Shown here: piece by piece, positions 23,970 through 35,397 of the stretch
Layout: every line of letters begins with the position of its first letter
How positions within the stretch are numbered: position 1 is the first letter of the stretch
Assembly: GCA_030077755.1 (NCBI GenBank)
Contig: JAQJZZ010000015.1
Span: 310,001-374,000, forward strand
DNA length: 64,000 nt
From: Filosporella fistucella
Taxonomy: Eukaryota > Ascomycota > Leotiomycetes > Helotiales
Direction: 5' to 3'
The notes under the pieces: model-generated
The model's input: the letters and a program-made list of their open reading frames with translations, nothing else
Databases searched by the model: none
Told to the model about the DNA's origin: nothing
Program-made: the position numbers and the translations under genes

Positions 23970-26830
23970 CTACACCTCCCTTGCCTCGTACTTTCCACTC
24001 ACACTCTTTCTATGCAATCCTACCTCAACCCAGTTCCCAACCGGCCCTGGGGTTGTGGGACTAGCTACACTCTCGTCCGCAAAAGGGTCATCGGCTATCT
24101 CCTTTCCTTTACTGGGTTCCAGTCTACTGACTGAAATACCACTGCTGATGCTACCCTGGACCTCCCATCTCGCCTCAATATGTCCTGGCTCAGGAACAGC
24201 GCCTTCGGTACCAATGAATCGAGCAATGGCTTTATGCGCCGTTTGCGTCAAAGTCACATCGCCGAGGCGCCAATAGACCAGGGACTTTTCCTTGAGGTGC
24301 ACTCCGGTGGGTTTGGTCTGGCAGCCTGTGGCACGAGCACCATTGTACACCGCCACTAACACGAGGTTGGTGAAGGTGAGAGATTCAAGCCCGGTGGCGG
24401 GGTTAAGACCATACTCGATGAGGAGACCGAGTTTATCTCCTTGAGGTTTCCACGCGACCTTGATGAGTAGAGGACCCTGCAGCGAGGTATTCGTTTCATC
24501 AATATGGACACGATAGGTGAAGCCGACTGCCGACTTTGATGAGATTGGAGTAAGATCAAGTGTAAACTCGTCTGGCTTTTCTGGGGAGACTGGGTGGATG
24601 AAGGTTCGGTTCGGGCCAATAACCTCCAGATTCGGGAAGTTGTTGATACGAATGGTCTGGTGGTCTACATACTGTTAGAGTGGACAATAGATCATGAAAA
24701 CAAAAAGCACTTACTTTGCGATGCAGGTGTTTCATCTGCATTATGAATTAGAGCGATTTCGCCATTGATCTTTGTAGATTTGGATGTTCCATTCTCGAAA
24801 GTTGCACTGACAGTCTCAATGATCGATACACTGAGCCCTGGATCATGCATGTCTGCATGCTTGACTGTAACATGGTTTGTAAGAGAGTGACCTGAACGAA
24901 TGGATGTAGTGTCTGAAGCACTTGGAGCAGTATGGTTTTCAGAGGATAACGCTGCAAGAGCAGCTGCTCTTCCTGTTGCAACTCCTGGGGATGGAGGGAT
25001 ATTACTATCTGGGCTTGTAACGTCAAGAGAATTAGGAGGTGGTGGCACATATATAGTGTTACGAACATCCCTGCGACCTCTCACCGTGCCGGCTTTTCGA
25101 TTTGGAGTAATCGCTTGAGAAGATCTCAAAGTATTTGCAACATTTGATAATGCCGCTTGAGCATCTGCATCCTGCTCAGGAATGGGCTCTTTTCTGATAT
25201 CAAGCTTAAATTGAGGCTGATCTCCATCTTGCGCTGCATCATGCTCAGCTTGTGAGATAGGATCGTTCATAGCAGCTGGAACAGTGTATCCGTCAGCATC
25301 CTTTTGGGCCTCGGGCACAGATTTGAGGTGGGATGGTGGTGGACCTGGTGGAGGCTGAACATCAGATAAGTCAGGATACCCGGATGAAGTGCCATTTGCA
25401 GTGCTTGATTGTGGTCTTGGATTATCCGATACAAACGCATCAAGATTGTCCTGGGCATTGCTTGTATTTCCGTTGGTTCTTGTGGGACTGAGCGGGGGTG
25501 GAGATTCAGCTAGTGACGACAAACGATTATCCCGAGATGGCGATTCACGCAGATTGTTCGATGATGTTCTTGGTGAAGGGCTTGGGCGTCCGTCCCTGCT
25601 TGCTGTATTCCGCCCAAATGGCACAAATCCTTTGTTCGGAGAGGGTGCTCGTCCAAATGCACCATGGATGCTCTGCCGTCTCTTGCCAAGCATTGTCCCA
25701 AATCGGCTCTTAAGCTTGCTCTCTTTATTTTCTATGATAGATTAGCTGGAAATTAAGACCAAATCGTGTTATCATCATCTTACCCTTTTCTTCAAGCTTC
25801 GCAGTCCCCGAGCGAGAATGCTCGCTCTGATTATCTGTATGAGATGTGTGGGTGGATCTAGGAGTCGGCGGAGGTGGCATCTGCGAGTTATCCATACTTC
25901 CACCTGCGGCAGATGACAACTGCCTGGCTTTACGCTCAGTTATAGGTCTGCCCTCGACACTTGCGTGTGCCCAATTACTGATCTCCATGGCAGTATCGAC
26001 CTCAAGCAATGCACTTAAAGTCTCCTCCACCGTCTTCTGGTTTCGTTGAAGATGATCCGATTCATGGGTTTCAAATTGTGTAAGGACATCACGAAGATGG
26101 TTCAATCTTCTCTCATCAAGTGCTTGGAGGTTCTCGAATATGAATGGAGCTTGTGAGTCCCATTGCTGGCTGGCAGTCTGAAGCCTCGATGTCGCAGCGT
26201 CAACTTTCAGAGAACTTGCTTTCCCACCCTTTTTGCTCAGCTTTTCTGACTTGTCTTGGGCGTCCTCCAGCTCCTTCGCCATTGATTGGAGATTCCCTTG
26301 TATTGTAGCAATTCCCGACATCTCTCGATTTGTAGAAGCAAAATTTCGCAGCGGTTGCTCGACATCTTTCTCGATTCTTTCCGAGAGTAGATGGTGTGAC
26401 TTTGCAAGGTCCTCGGTCGAGGCAATTATTCTCCTCCATGGTGACTCGAATACTCTATTCAAGGTTAGCTCTCGACTTCAACACTCAATATAAAATCTTT
26501 ACCCAAGATCCCCCCCGACATCTTGTAGTGGCCTACGTGCTAGCTTCTTCAAACCTGCCACATATTGTTCCTCAACCTTCCGGCGTTCCTATCGTGTGTA
26601 AGCAGTTGTACGGAGCTGCCCTTCGATCCGTCCTACCAGAAGCCAATCTGCAATCTCTGTGTTGACCTTCCCAATCTTCTTCACGCGCTCATTAAATTTT
26701 CCGACGGCAGCCCCAGGTTGTAAACGCTCCTGGATTTCAATCAGCAATGGCGCATAGAGTGGTCGAGTCGAGGATGCGACATGCTGCTTACCAGCATTGC
26801 AGGATACTCCTGTCGCGACAACGCCTCCAT
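23970..26830 (-). CDS. SYP1: Syp1, F-BAR/muniscin endocytic adaptor
   Basis: Early endocytic coat protein (FCHo/Syp1 family) that binds and bends the plasma membrane and recruits cargo. Six exons: 26830-26792, 26729-26637, 26588-26503, 26454-25784, 25731-24715, 24664-23970, total 866 residues. The N-terminal F-BAR domain begins within three very short exons (13, 31 and 29 codons) and runs to about residue 260, with the ERRKVEEQYVAGLKKLARRP segment typical of FCH domains. Residues about 290-610 are disordered and rich in Ser, Pro and Asn, including PPPGPPPSH. The C-terminal muniscin mu-homology domain starts near residue 600 and includes INNFPNLEVIGPN and VAWKPQGDKLGLLIEYG. A DPFAD motif near the C-terminus resembles an adaptor-binding DPF peptide. 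Divergent from the kinase gene, sharing a 593-base upstream region. Confidence 0.93.
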
Positions 26831-27423
26831 GGTGGGTGTGATTCAGTCAATTTTCGCTGTGATTTATATCAGCGCATAATAATAATGAATGTAGAAGACG
26901 CGCGATGGAGAGGCGGAGGTGCGAGGAGGTGGAATTGAAATGCATCGACAATAATGGATCCAACCTTCAATTCAATAACAGCACGACTGCGCCGACAACG
27001 ATGTGGCGGCTCTTGCCCGGTTCTCCGGTCCTGAGAAAGCGGATCCTTGCAGGTTATGGAAATTGTGCATAAAATGGCACAAATTATTCCAAATTGCCGT
27101 ACGATAATGAAATCCCATAAGAAAATGTGTTTGCTTTTGATATTTTCAAGTTGAGTTACCTATATCATTTCTTGGAGTCACTATTTGGAGTATTTATTCA
27201 GTATTAAGAGCGCAGTAGCTCGGTCGCTTTTTGCTCCTCGAGATCTTCGCTCCAGCACTTTTGAAACGAAGACAAATCAACATTCGATAACGTCACATCA
27301 CCCTACCTCCATAGTCACATAGGTAAAGGGAACTAAGGAGAAAAGTCTGTTCGAAATCAAGATCGACTACTGGTCTCCAGCACCGACCCGGAATATTCGG
27401 AAGGTATTGGTTTATGAGTTGAA
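26831..27423. other. divergent promoter region, SYP1 / kinase
   Basis: Shared upstream region of 593 bases between two divergent genes. It is AT-rich around 27060-27200. No defined regulatory motif is claimed. Confidence 0.5.
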
Positions 27424-28992
27424 ATGGCTTCCTCTTCCAATTGGAGATCTACGTTAGGGGCAACGGACCGCTGCGAAAACATCGAGAGACTGTGAGTAGC
27501 GAGTATCCTTGAAGCAATGGAAATTTGCTGACGTGGTTTCAGCAAGAACAGTATCAAAGCAAACGGTTTGAGCTCAACCGGAAATTCCCAGAAAGCTGCA
27601 TTTGCAGCAGAGACAGAGGCTTACAACAATTCTGCGTCAAGAGTAAGTAGCAATTTCATCTAGTTCAGCTGTGTCAGGTGATCATTCCTCCTACTTCCTG
27701 CCGTCTCAGATTACACCGGTTATTGAACCAAATTTGCTATACAGAGATGATACTGTTGTTGTTCCCGGATGAGATTCATTGTATCGTAATTCTTGCCATC
27801 AGGACAGAGGGCTGGGTTTTGGCTTCAGCCACAATCGACATGAATACCGGACCTCCATATTATTGCATATTTTGGCTGGAAACACTTCCGCATCAATTTT
27901 TATTTTTATGGAGTCTGCCCACATCAAAGTAATTGACAGCCTTTCAGGAAGCGTATGATGCAGCATGCAACGCCATCATTAACGAAGTCCCAGCAATTGT
28001 GCACAGCGCTGACCCCGAACCACAATCACCTGGCGTCCCAATAGGCCATTACCAAAGCTGTCATCCTGTAGCAGTTGGTCTGGTATCGGAGGTCTATAGG
28101 TCGAAGCAATCAGCTCTGAAGGTCATTACTGAGACCCGAAATGTTGAACCGCACAATCCAACTCGAGAAGTGAAGATATTGAGGGATATAGACCACCCGT
28201 CAATCATCAAAATCTTGGAAACATTCAGAGATCAAGAAAGCAGACTTGTCATCGTCTTCCCTTTCGTGCCCCTCACACTTGCGAAAGTAATCGGAGCAGG
28301 AGCTGTGCCAGAGAACGTGACCAAGTCATGTTTCAAGGACCTTTTCTCCGCACTCTCTTACCTTCACGGCAATGGTGTCATTCACAGAGATATCAAACCT
28401 TCGAACCTGCTCCTTGCCTCACCGACTGGACCAGCTTATCTCTCAGACTTTGGCACCGCTTGGCATTATATCTATTCCGCATCAGATGAACCGATTCACC
28501 ACAAAGTACTGGAAGTAGGAACGACCTGTTACCGAGCCCCAGAAACACTGTTTGGAAATAGATCATACACCACCAGCCTCGATATGTGGGCAGCTGGTAC
28601 AATGCTAGCAGAGTGTCTTCGGGATCCACCCAAACCACTTCTTGAGTCAAGAGATACGTCAGAGGATGGAAATCAGCTAAGTTTGATCTTGAGTATGTTT
28701 AAGACTCTGGGAACACCGACGGAAGAGACTTGGCCAGAGGCTGTGAACTTCTCGACACCGCCGTTCAAGTGGTATCAAGAGTTTCCTGGGAAAATTTGGG
28801 AGGAGTTGGTGCCAGATGTCACTGATGATGCGCGGGATATGGTGAGAAAACTCGTTTGTTATGAGAGTGGGAGGAGGTTGACAGCCACGGAGGTAAGATA
28901 ATCATAGACTGGCGCCATCTCCTTGGAATCATTACGAATGCTAACCGCGAATTCAGGCTCTCCAGCATCCCTATCTCAAGTCGCAAGAATAG
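27424..28992 (+). CDS. CDK-like kinase, Csk1-type CDK-activating kinase
   Basis: Ser/Thr kinase that probably phosphorylates the T-loop of cyclin-dependent kinases, as fission yeast Csk1 does. Exons: 27424-27491, 27543-27642, 27948-28892, 28957-28992, total 382 residues. Catalytic landmarks are present: ALKVI (ATP-anchoring Lys), HRDIKPSN, DFGTAWH, and TTCYRAPE before the substrate-binding helix. The glycine-rich loop is reduced to GLVSEVY, with only one of the usual three glycines. The tail ends in ALQHPYLKSQE, the standard subdomain XI end, restored by the last 36-base exon. The second intron (27643-27947) is 305 bases, much longer than others nearby; a missed exon there is possible, although the direct join SASR/EAYDAACNAI keeps frame and reads naturally. 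CMGC-type features support a CDK-like call; the exact ortholog needs an alignment. Confidence 0.85.
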
Positions 28993-29433
28993 ATGGAACA
29001 AAATGCAAAGCATTTCTGCTGCCAACCCAATATCAGTGATTTTCACCAACGTCTCATTTCTCATTTTGGTTTTCTCTAGCCAACCCTGCCAATCCTTTTC
29101 GCCTAATTTCGATACTTCGTTAGCTTTGGTCTCTAGATCTGCGTATTTTCCTGAGTAACAAGTCTCGTGGAATTTATTTAATTTACTACTTTGTTCACAC
29201 AACAAAGTCTCAATCATATGCAAAGCAGAAGTCACAGGGGAGACCAGATGCCATGAAAATCCATCCTATGTCATTTGTCTTGCCGTATCAGTCCATTGCG
29301 TGCATCAGGCAGCTGCATATATTGATACATCCCCTTCCTCCGATTTTCAATAATAAGGTCATCGCATTTCAGTTTCCCGCATTGAAATCATTCCATTCCA
29401 CCATCTCAGCATTAGAATAACCTCAAGAGCCCA
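28993..29433. other. convergent intergenic region
   Basis: This 440-base gap holds the 3' flanks of the kinase (+) and the secreted repeat protein (-). The minus-strand open frame at 28819-29235 overlaps the kinase end and is not called. Confidence 0.5.
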
Positions 29434-30030
29434 TCAAACGCAAAAGCATTGTCTCGAAGTGCAAGCCCGATCACCAGCCGGGAAACCCTCCGCAAAGAAC
29501 TCGCCTTCAGGGGAACAATAGATACCAGCACCATGCTCGTTGCAGCGATTAGCGTCCCATCCCGAATGGCAGACAGCGGTTGTGCCAGCAGCGCGCTTTT
29601 CAGTTAAGTCTACTGCGTCTTGTTCGTAGTCATTGTAGGAGTTGATGCATGTATCGATGGGAGAGGCGTCCGCTTCACGCCTAGTTTTGTCATTGGTGGT
29701 CAGATCGAGGGCTTTATGGGAGGCTTCACGAGCAGACACAGTGTCCTTCTCATTGGCAACGCTCAAGTGAAGTGAGCTGTGCGAGGGGTCGCGAGCAGCT
29801 GATCCAGAGATGCTATATCGGAAAGACTTTTCCTCTTCATCCTCGGTCAAGTGAAGAGAGCTGTACGATAGCTCACAAGCAGAGAGTGAGTCCCTTTTAC
29901 CAGCAATGGTCAGGTGAAGAGAGTTGTGCGATGCTTCACGGGCAGCGACTTCGGAAGGAGCAGTACCAGTCGGAAGAGCTGTGATAAATGCAAAAGGGGC
30001 AGCGAATGCGACAAGGAGAAGCTTTTGCAT
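29434..30030 (-). CDS. secreted repeat- and cysteine-rich protein with dibasic sites
   Basis: Single-exon protein of 198 residues that I do not recognise. A signal peptide is clear (MQKLLLVAFAAPFAFITALP). Residues 30-111 hold four imperfect copies of a 12-residue unit: AREASHNSLHLT (30-41), ACELSYSSLHLT (51-62), ARDPSHSSLHLS (79-90) and AREASHKALDLT (100-111). Linkers of about 9-16 residues are acidic and contain KR (45-46); RR (117-118) and KR (145-146) follow the repeats. The last 70 residues hold seven cysteines (128, 154, 163, 172, 190, 195, 197) and end in CFCV. This architecture fits either an apoplastic effector with a processed pro-region or a Kex2-processed repeat precursor. Only the first of the three spacers between repeats contains a KR, so full release of four peptides is doubtful. 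The repeats are also visible at DNA level, so they arose by duplication. Confidence 0.75.
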   Translation of the reverse strand: MQKLLLVAFAAPFAFITALPTGTAPSEVAAREASHNSLHLTIAGKRDSLSACELSYSSLHLTEDEEEKSFRYSISGSAARDPSHSSLHLSVANEKDTVSAREASHKALDLTTNDKTRREADASPIDTCINSYNDYEQDAVDLTEKRAAGTTAVCHSGWDANRCNEHGAGIYCSPEGEFFAEGFPAGDRACTSRQCFCV

Positions 30031-31789
30031 GTTAGCATCCGTTTCTGATGAACATTGGCCACACTTAAATGTGCAGATATCTGGTTTAAATCGTTGGTGG
30101 AAGCAACGATAAGGATTTTGAAATGCAACGAGCTATGGAGCATCTGCGTGGGACTTCTGCCCATGTCATGGATTACAGTCTTCCTCCCACTCGGAGAAGC
30201 TGAAGTCATCCTCTATTACCTCCCGTTGGGACACAATAATACGATGATCAAAGATGGGAGTATCAACAAATGAGAATCTGGAGTCTGAATTGAACTTCGA
30301 AATTGCAGATGCAATTGCAACTGCCTAAACTACCGTGTAATGAGGCGTTGAGTATCAAAGGAGAGTTGAAAGCAGTGGTGATGGTGTCACTTTGACAGCA
30401 TCCGACAGCCCAGCAGTATATTGCAACCCAAGAATGGTGTCATCTTGTACATGGCAGAAATGAAGAGATAAGATATGCGGCGGAGGAAACTTACTTGAGA
30501 TTTCATGATTGCGGGTTGTTGTGGAGATCTAGTTTCACCAACTGAGTTAACAATCAGTCGTTGAGAGGCCGTATAGATAGCTGTATCTGCCTATGTTGTA
30601 ACAGAAGACTGATGAATGGTGTTGAGAGAGATTGAAGTTGGATGGGATGTTGTTAGTTGCTTGGAGTTGTTGACGAGAAGAAGAAAAGAGGGTTGGAAGG
30701 GCACGAGGAGGTTTATATGGATGTACAGGAGGCGCTAGCGAGTGCTTCTTGCCCTACAACAGAGAATATCTTCAAAGCTATTCTTACCTATTTGGTAGAC
30801 CCCCTTTGAAGCCTGAAATTGAATATGGAGGTGAACTTTGAAGGTGGAGAGACAAGCGTGACTCTAGTGCTGTCTCTAGCTTCTACTTCACGACTCAAAC
30901 CTTTCAAGATTGTGCTGCTAAGCCCAGTTTTGCACGCAAGATAATTGGATTTATAAAAAAGCATCATTGAACTGGCCTTATGAAACAAAAAGTGATATTT
31001 GATACTCTAAACATTTACAGTGGTGACTAGCCTAAACGGTTCCAAGCGAAGTCCATACTGCAGCAAAGGCCAATCTCTTGTCGGGTACACCGTACTACCT
31101 TTCAAGCACGTTACATTGTTTGAAAGCTCCTCGGATAACTGCCTCTGTACCAGAGAAGCCGATTCGAATCACTCTGTGCTACAACTTCATCTAATATCCG
31201 GACACACCGCCGTTGTCGTGTTGAACAGATATGCTACTGACCCCTAAACTTCACATTTACCATGTCGACCAGCCCGCTACGGGAGCCAATTGGTTGAGAA
31301 TCAAATTAAGCACATGCTTTCGGACAGCCAACTCATGGCTTGAGGTTCTGGCATGCTGCCTGCGTGAAATATGTAGGTTGCCGAGACTCGGACTCCGACA
31401 TCGAGGAACGGTTCGTTTGCGTCACTTGAACTTCTACTTTGAGAGAAACTTGCAGTTACCACGTAGTCCCTCAACTTTAAACATTTGTCGCCTACAGGTT
31501 TCAAGAATGCAAAGATGTTGGGCTAGCTACGTATACCACTGCATTCTTTACGTGCATGACCAAAGTTTGACAAAGACTCATCTTCTCCATTGCCTTACAT
31601 TAAAGTGCAAGTCTCCATAATTTTTTCGAAGTATTCTACAATTGGCACTTGGTGAATACGATCGCGACCTTTTATGACATTTAACTGAGTTAAAAGTGCC
31701 CTCATTTGACCAGGAAACTTCACATGTTCCTGCCACCCTTGCCCAAGATAATCCAATGATACGGATAACAAATCATAGAATTCACAATA
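30031..31789. other. leader/promoter region and gene-free stretch
   Basis: A minus-strand promoter-like layout lies at 30720-30500: ATATAAAC at 30718-30711, then a CT- and CAAC-rich leader, then ATGAAATCTCAA with a GTAAGT donor at 30494. It may be a spliced 5' leader of the repeat protein that starts at 30030, or the first exon of a gene I cannot complete. From 30750 to 31789 I see no gene; open frames at 31020-31620 (+) lack motifs. Confidence 0.35.
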
Positions 31790-32656
31790 TCAGAGCTTCT
31801 CCCCCTTCTTAACTGCATTCATACATCCCACATACAGCGCGCCCTCATTGAATCTACCCCCATATCTCTCCAGCATTTTCTTCCCCACTTCCCTCGCATT
31901 CTTAGCCCCAACAAGACACTCCTCAAACACCTCAATATACCTCATACTCTCCCACAAATGTTTCGTTCCTAAACCATCCTCTTCCATCATATGTCCCGAT
32001 ACTACTTTTTCTGGCCCCAAAGCGCCAACGATCTTTATAGCTTTGATCCATGCCTGTCTTTTGGCATAGGTATCGCATTCCCCGAGCATCATGTGAACAT
32101 TCCCATACACTACATCTCCGCAAACTGCCAATTTCAGGTCTGGAACCCAGAGAACAGTAGAAGAGTGTGTATCTGCTTGTCCTACTTCCACAGCCTTCAT
32201 CTTGAATCCATCGATTTCCAATTCTCCATCCTCTGGCAGTACCTTTACGTCATCGACATCTTTCTCTCTGTAGGAAATTTGCCCTGCAAATTGGCTACCC
32301 CAAGTCTTCTGAAAAGTTTTATCCTGGGCTTGCTCTCTCATATGCTCCTTTGTACCTCTCGTAGCCCATACTTCCACACCTGGGAACTTTTCTATCAGAA
32401 GAGGGATGCCGAAAAAATGATCGCCGTGCCCATGAGTTATATATATCTTTGCCAATTTCTTGCCAGGAATAGTTTTCTGGATCCAATCAATGAGATTCAA
32501 GTTTTGGGAATCAGTTATAGCCGTGTCGACTAGAACCGCGGTATGCGGGCCATGGATCAAAGTGCTACTTATGGGAGACCAAAGCCCGCCTTTAGCGCCT
32601 GAAGGTTTGAGCCATGGAATGGGAGGAGAGATAAAAATTTCTTCTTTGAGAGACAT
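31790..32656 (-). CDS. metallo-beta-lactamase-fold hydrolase
   Basis: Intronless gene of 288 residues. The metal-binding signature THGHGDHF (residues 74-81, fitting HxHxDH) identifies the metallo-beta-lactamase fold. Further expected metal ligands are visible as the His in the ADTHSST stretch, the Asp in VCGDVVYGN and the His in VVSGHM. A dinuclear zinc hydrolase acting on an ester, thioester or lactone is likely; the substrate cannot be read. No signal peptide is seen, so it is probably cytosolic. Related fungal proteins are often annotated as beta-lactamase-like hydrolases and some occur in metabolic clusters. It heads a block of catabolic genes to its right. A CCTCGG motif lies 135 bases upstream on the opposite strand, shared in type with the promoters of the next genes. 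Confidence 0.9.
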   Translation of the reverse strand: MSLKEEIFISPPIPWLKPSGAKGGLWSPISSTLIHGPHTAVLVDTAITDSQNLNLIDWIQKTIPGKKLAKIYITHGHGDHFFGIPLLIEKFPGVEVWATRGTKEHMREQAQDKTFQKTWGSQFAGQISYREKDVDDVKVLPEDGELEIDGFKMKAVEVGQADTHSSTVLWVPDLKLAVCGDVVYGNVHMMLGECDTYAKRQAWIKAIKIVGALGPEKVVSGHMMEEDGLGTKHLWESMRYIEVFEECLVGAKNAREVGKKMLERYGGRFNEGALYVGCMNAVKKGEKL

Positions 32657-33094
32657 GGTTCAATTGAGGATCATGAACATTAGGCAGGACGTATAACTGA
32701 TGTTTGTTATGCTGCTGTGATATATGAACGGACTTGGTGTGAAGATGATGCGGGCCAAGTGTAGTTTCCCTCATGATTAGTGAACCACGGCCGAGGTTGC
32801 ATATCCTGCATATCCGAGAAGCTGGAGAATTGTAAAACAGGGAAGGATAGAATAATCACTCTGTTCTGCTAGTCAACAGCAATAGGACACGCTTCTGTCT
32901 CCCTCATGCATCACCACGTCCTCTCGAGCTCGTGGCCAGGAACTATGGTACACGTGATTTACCCCACCAGCTATAAGTCAAAGGGGCTCGCTTCCTGCCA
33001 ACAACCTCGACTTTTATTCTCCCATTAAATAGTTACTTAGACGCTATAACCCGAGCAGTGCCATCTAAGAATGGAAAGAGCTGCACTATACATT
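32657..33094. other. promoter of the MBL-fold hydrolase and 3' flank of AACS
   Basis: Between the hydrolase start (32656, -) and the end of the acetoacetyl-CoA synthetase gene (33095, -). A CCGAGG hexamer (CCTCGG on the other strand) is at 32791-32796. No coding frame is supported. Confidence 0.5.
32791..32796 (-). promoter_or_regulatory. CCTCGG motif upstream of MBL-fold hydrolase
   Basis: Matches the hexamer bound by the FarA/FarB zinc-cluster regulators of fatty-acid use in Aspergillus. One hexamer alone is weak evidence; it is listed because three more lie in promoters of this block. Confidence 0.3.
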
Positions 33095-35397
33095 CTAATA
33101 GTTTTTCGCCCAGGTTCGATACCACTCCAAACAATCCTTATTCACTACACTCGCGCCGACTTTGATATTCATACCACACAGAATTTGCTTCACAGCGATC
33201 TCGACTCTATGGTGATTGAGTTAGCCGGCCGAAATTGATTCCGAGATGAAGACTTGTACTTACTTTTTTCCGTTTCCAGTGATAGGAATTTCAAAGCATT
33301 CATCGACAATACCAGGAACATGTCTCGCAGACAGCTCCTTTCTGATCACTGCCTTGATGTTCGTTTCCAGTTTCTCATCGCATTTCTTCCCCTCAACCAT
33401 CTTCAAAAACAAGACTACAGTCTCGTCTGAATCTGTTTCCCTCCTCCTCCCCACGCAGATTGCATCAGCTACCTTATCAGGGAAATGCTTCAACAATATA
33501 TTATATATCTCTGCGCTTCCAAATCGGACACCGCTTGGTTTCAATATACCATCGCTACGGCCTAGCATCGTAACGCCTCCCGTGCCCCTCTCAAAGCGGA
33601 TGAAGTCACCGTGATGCCACACACCAGGGAATTGCTCAAAATATGCCTCACGATATTTTCCTTGCCCCTTCTCAGGGGATTCGGAAGACCAGAAAGTGAC
33701 TGGTTGACAGGGAAAAGGTTTTGTACAAACAAGGTCGCCTTCTTCGCCTTGGGGAACGGAGCTGCCGTCCGGACTCCAGGCTTCGATGGCCATCCCTAGA
33801 CCCTTGCATTGGATTTCGCCCGAGTAGACCGGTACAATTGGGCATGCCGCTCCAAACAGAGAAATGATATCTGTACCTCCTGTGATGGAGCCGAGATTGA
33901 GTGTCGATGGGAATGCGGAGTAGACATAGTTGAAAGTCGAAGGCGCTAGTGGTGAGCCTGTGGAGTATATTGCCTTGAGTGAGCTCAGATCAATTTTGTC
34001 TTCGCCTTCCATGGGCCGTATTCCTTTTTGCTCAAGCACCGAAAGGTATTTTGCGCTGGTTCCAAATTGTGTTATTTTGAGCTTTTCAATGAGCCGAGGC
34101 ATAGAGAGATCTCCATGAGGATGGAATGGCGAACCATCGTACAATATAATTGTGCAGCCTGATGCAAGAGCTGATACGAGCCAGTGCCACATCATCCATG
34201 TTGTGGTTGTAAAATAAAGCATGCGATCGCCGGGCCTGATGTCGCAATGCAGTATATGTTCTTTCTTGTGCTGAATCAATGTCCCCGCAGCTGAATGGAC
34301 AATACATTTTGGAGCCCCGGTAGTCCCACTCGAGTACAGAATGTAGAGAGGGTGGGATGGAGGCAATTGAGCAAATTTGAGTGGAGCTGAGAGATCGGAT
34401 GAGCTAAGTGAGGAAAGTCAGATAGTGGAACTCAGTCAAGCATTAATAGCTTGGAAAAAGCTGGTGGGGGTTCAGAGCATACCTGTGGATAAAATCTTCG
34501 TACTTCCAAACTTTCCCGTTGGCCACATTCAATCCGTCGAGCTTTGTATCGAATCCTTCCACTGTTTCAAACACGACACAAGCCTTCACACCTTTCAGAC
34601 CCTCTAGAATCTCTTTCACTTTATTGTAACTCCCGTGAACTTTTCCATTATAACGCACAGCATTATCCACAAACAAAACTTTTGGCTCAATTTGAACGAG
34701 TCGCTCCAGAACAGCTGTAGCACCAGTATCCGGGCTTACTCCTGTCCATATTGCACCTATTGACGCAGCTGCCAACATTGCTATCACGGCGTTGCCATGG
34801 TTTCCCAAATATCCAGCGATTCGATCCGATTCTACAACTCCATGGGATTTGAGTGCCAAAGCACACTTTCGGACACGTTCACGAAGTTCCTTCCAGGTGA
34901 TATGGGCGTTCCCAACCTCAGTAGCTTCAATGATCGCAGAGGAGTTCTCGTCAATCTGAATACCGGGTGGATAGAGCAGATTTTCAGCGAAATTCAACAG
35001 CGAACCTTTGAAGAAGTTTGGTCTTGGGAATAGATGAGCCTTTTCTGGCACTATCTGATGACACACATATTAGCCATAAGCCTTGTGGAGATGATGTGGA
35101 ATTGGTATGGCCAATCACGTGATGGTGTTTTTATTTCGATTCTTCGGCCTAGCCAAGCATTCTACATACCTCATGGTAAGGCTTATCAGCTTTAATTCCA
35201 GTGAAATCCCAGACCTCCCCCCAGAATTGAGCAATGTTATCGATCGACCACTGGTACAAGTCATCGTAAGTCTTCAATTGAAGCCTATACTTGTCATTGA
35301 CAATCTTAATGAACTCTGCCATACGAGTAGATTCCGGATTCGGATGCGTCCATAGCTTTTGCTTCGGAGGCCTTGCCGATCCATTGATATCCCCCAT
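33095..35397 (-). CDS. acetoacetyl-CoA synthetase
   Basis: Activates acetoacetate with ATP and CoA to acetoacetyl-CoA, salvaging ketone bodies from leucine, aromatic or fatty-acid breakdown; probably cytosolic. Exons: 35397-35170, 35054-34483, 34403-33264, 33206-33095, total 683 residues, the usual size. N-terminal KLWTHPNPEST and the WSIDNIAQFWGEVWDF segment are typical of the acetoacetyl-CoA synthetase and acetyl-CoA synthetase group. The adenylate-binding loop reads YSSGTTGAPK, followed by WMMWHWLVSALASG, which is characteristic of AACS rather than acetyl-CoA synthetase. The GRSDG hinge and the final catalytic lysine region TGNGKKVEIAV, restored across the last intron, are present. The ATG at 35397 is chosen over an upstream in-frame TTG. 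Divergent from the enoyl-CoA hydratase gene, which suggests joint regulation. Confidence 0.95.

Noticed and set aside
29434..30030. Clean Kex2-released peptide array
   Set aside because: Only one of the three spacers between repeats contains KR, so a simple four-peptide precursor is not shown. It is kept as a weaker hypothesis in the findings.
31140..31195. GATTCGAATC motif resembling a tRNA T loop
   Set aside because: The bases on either side are not complementary and no cloverleaf can be drawn.
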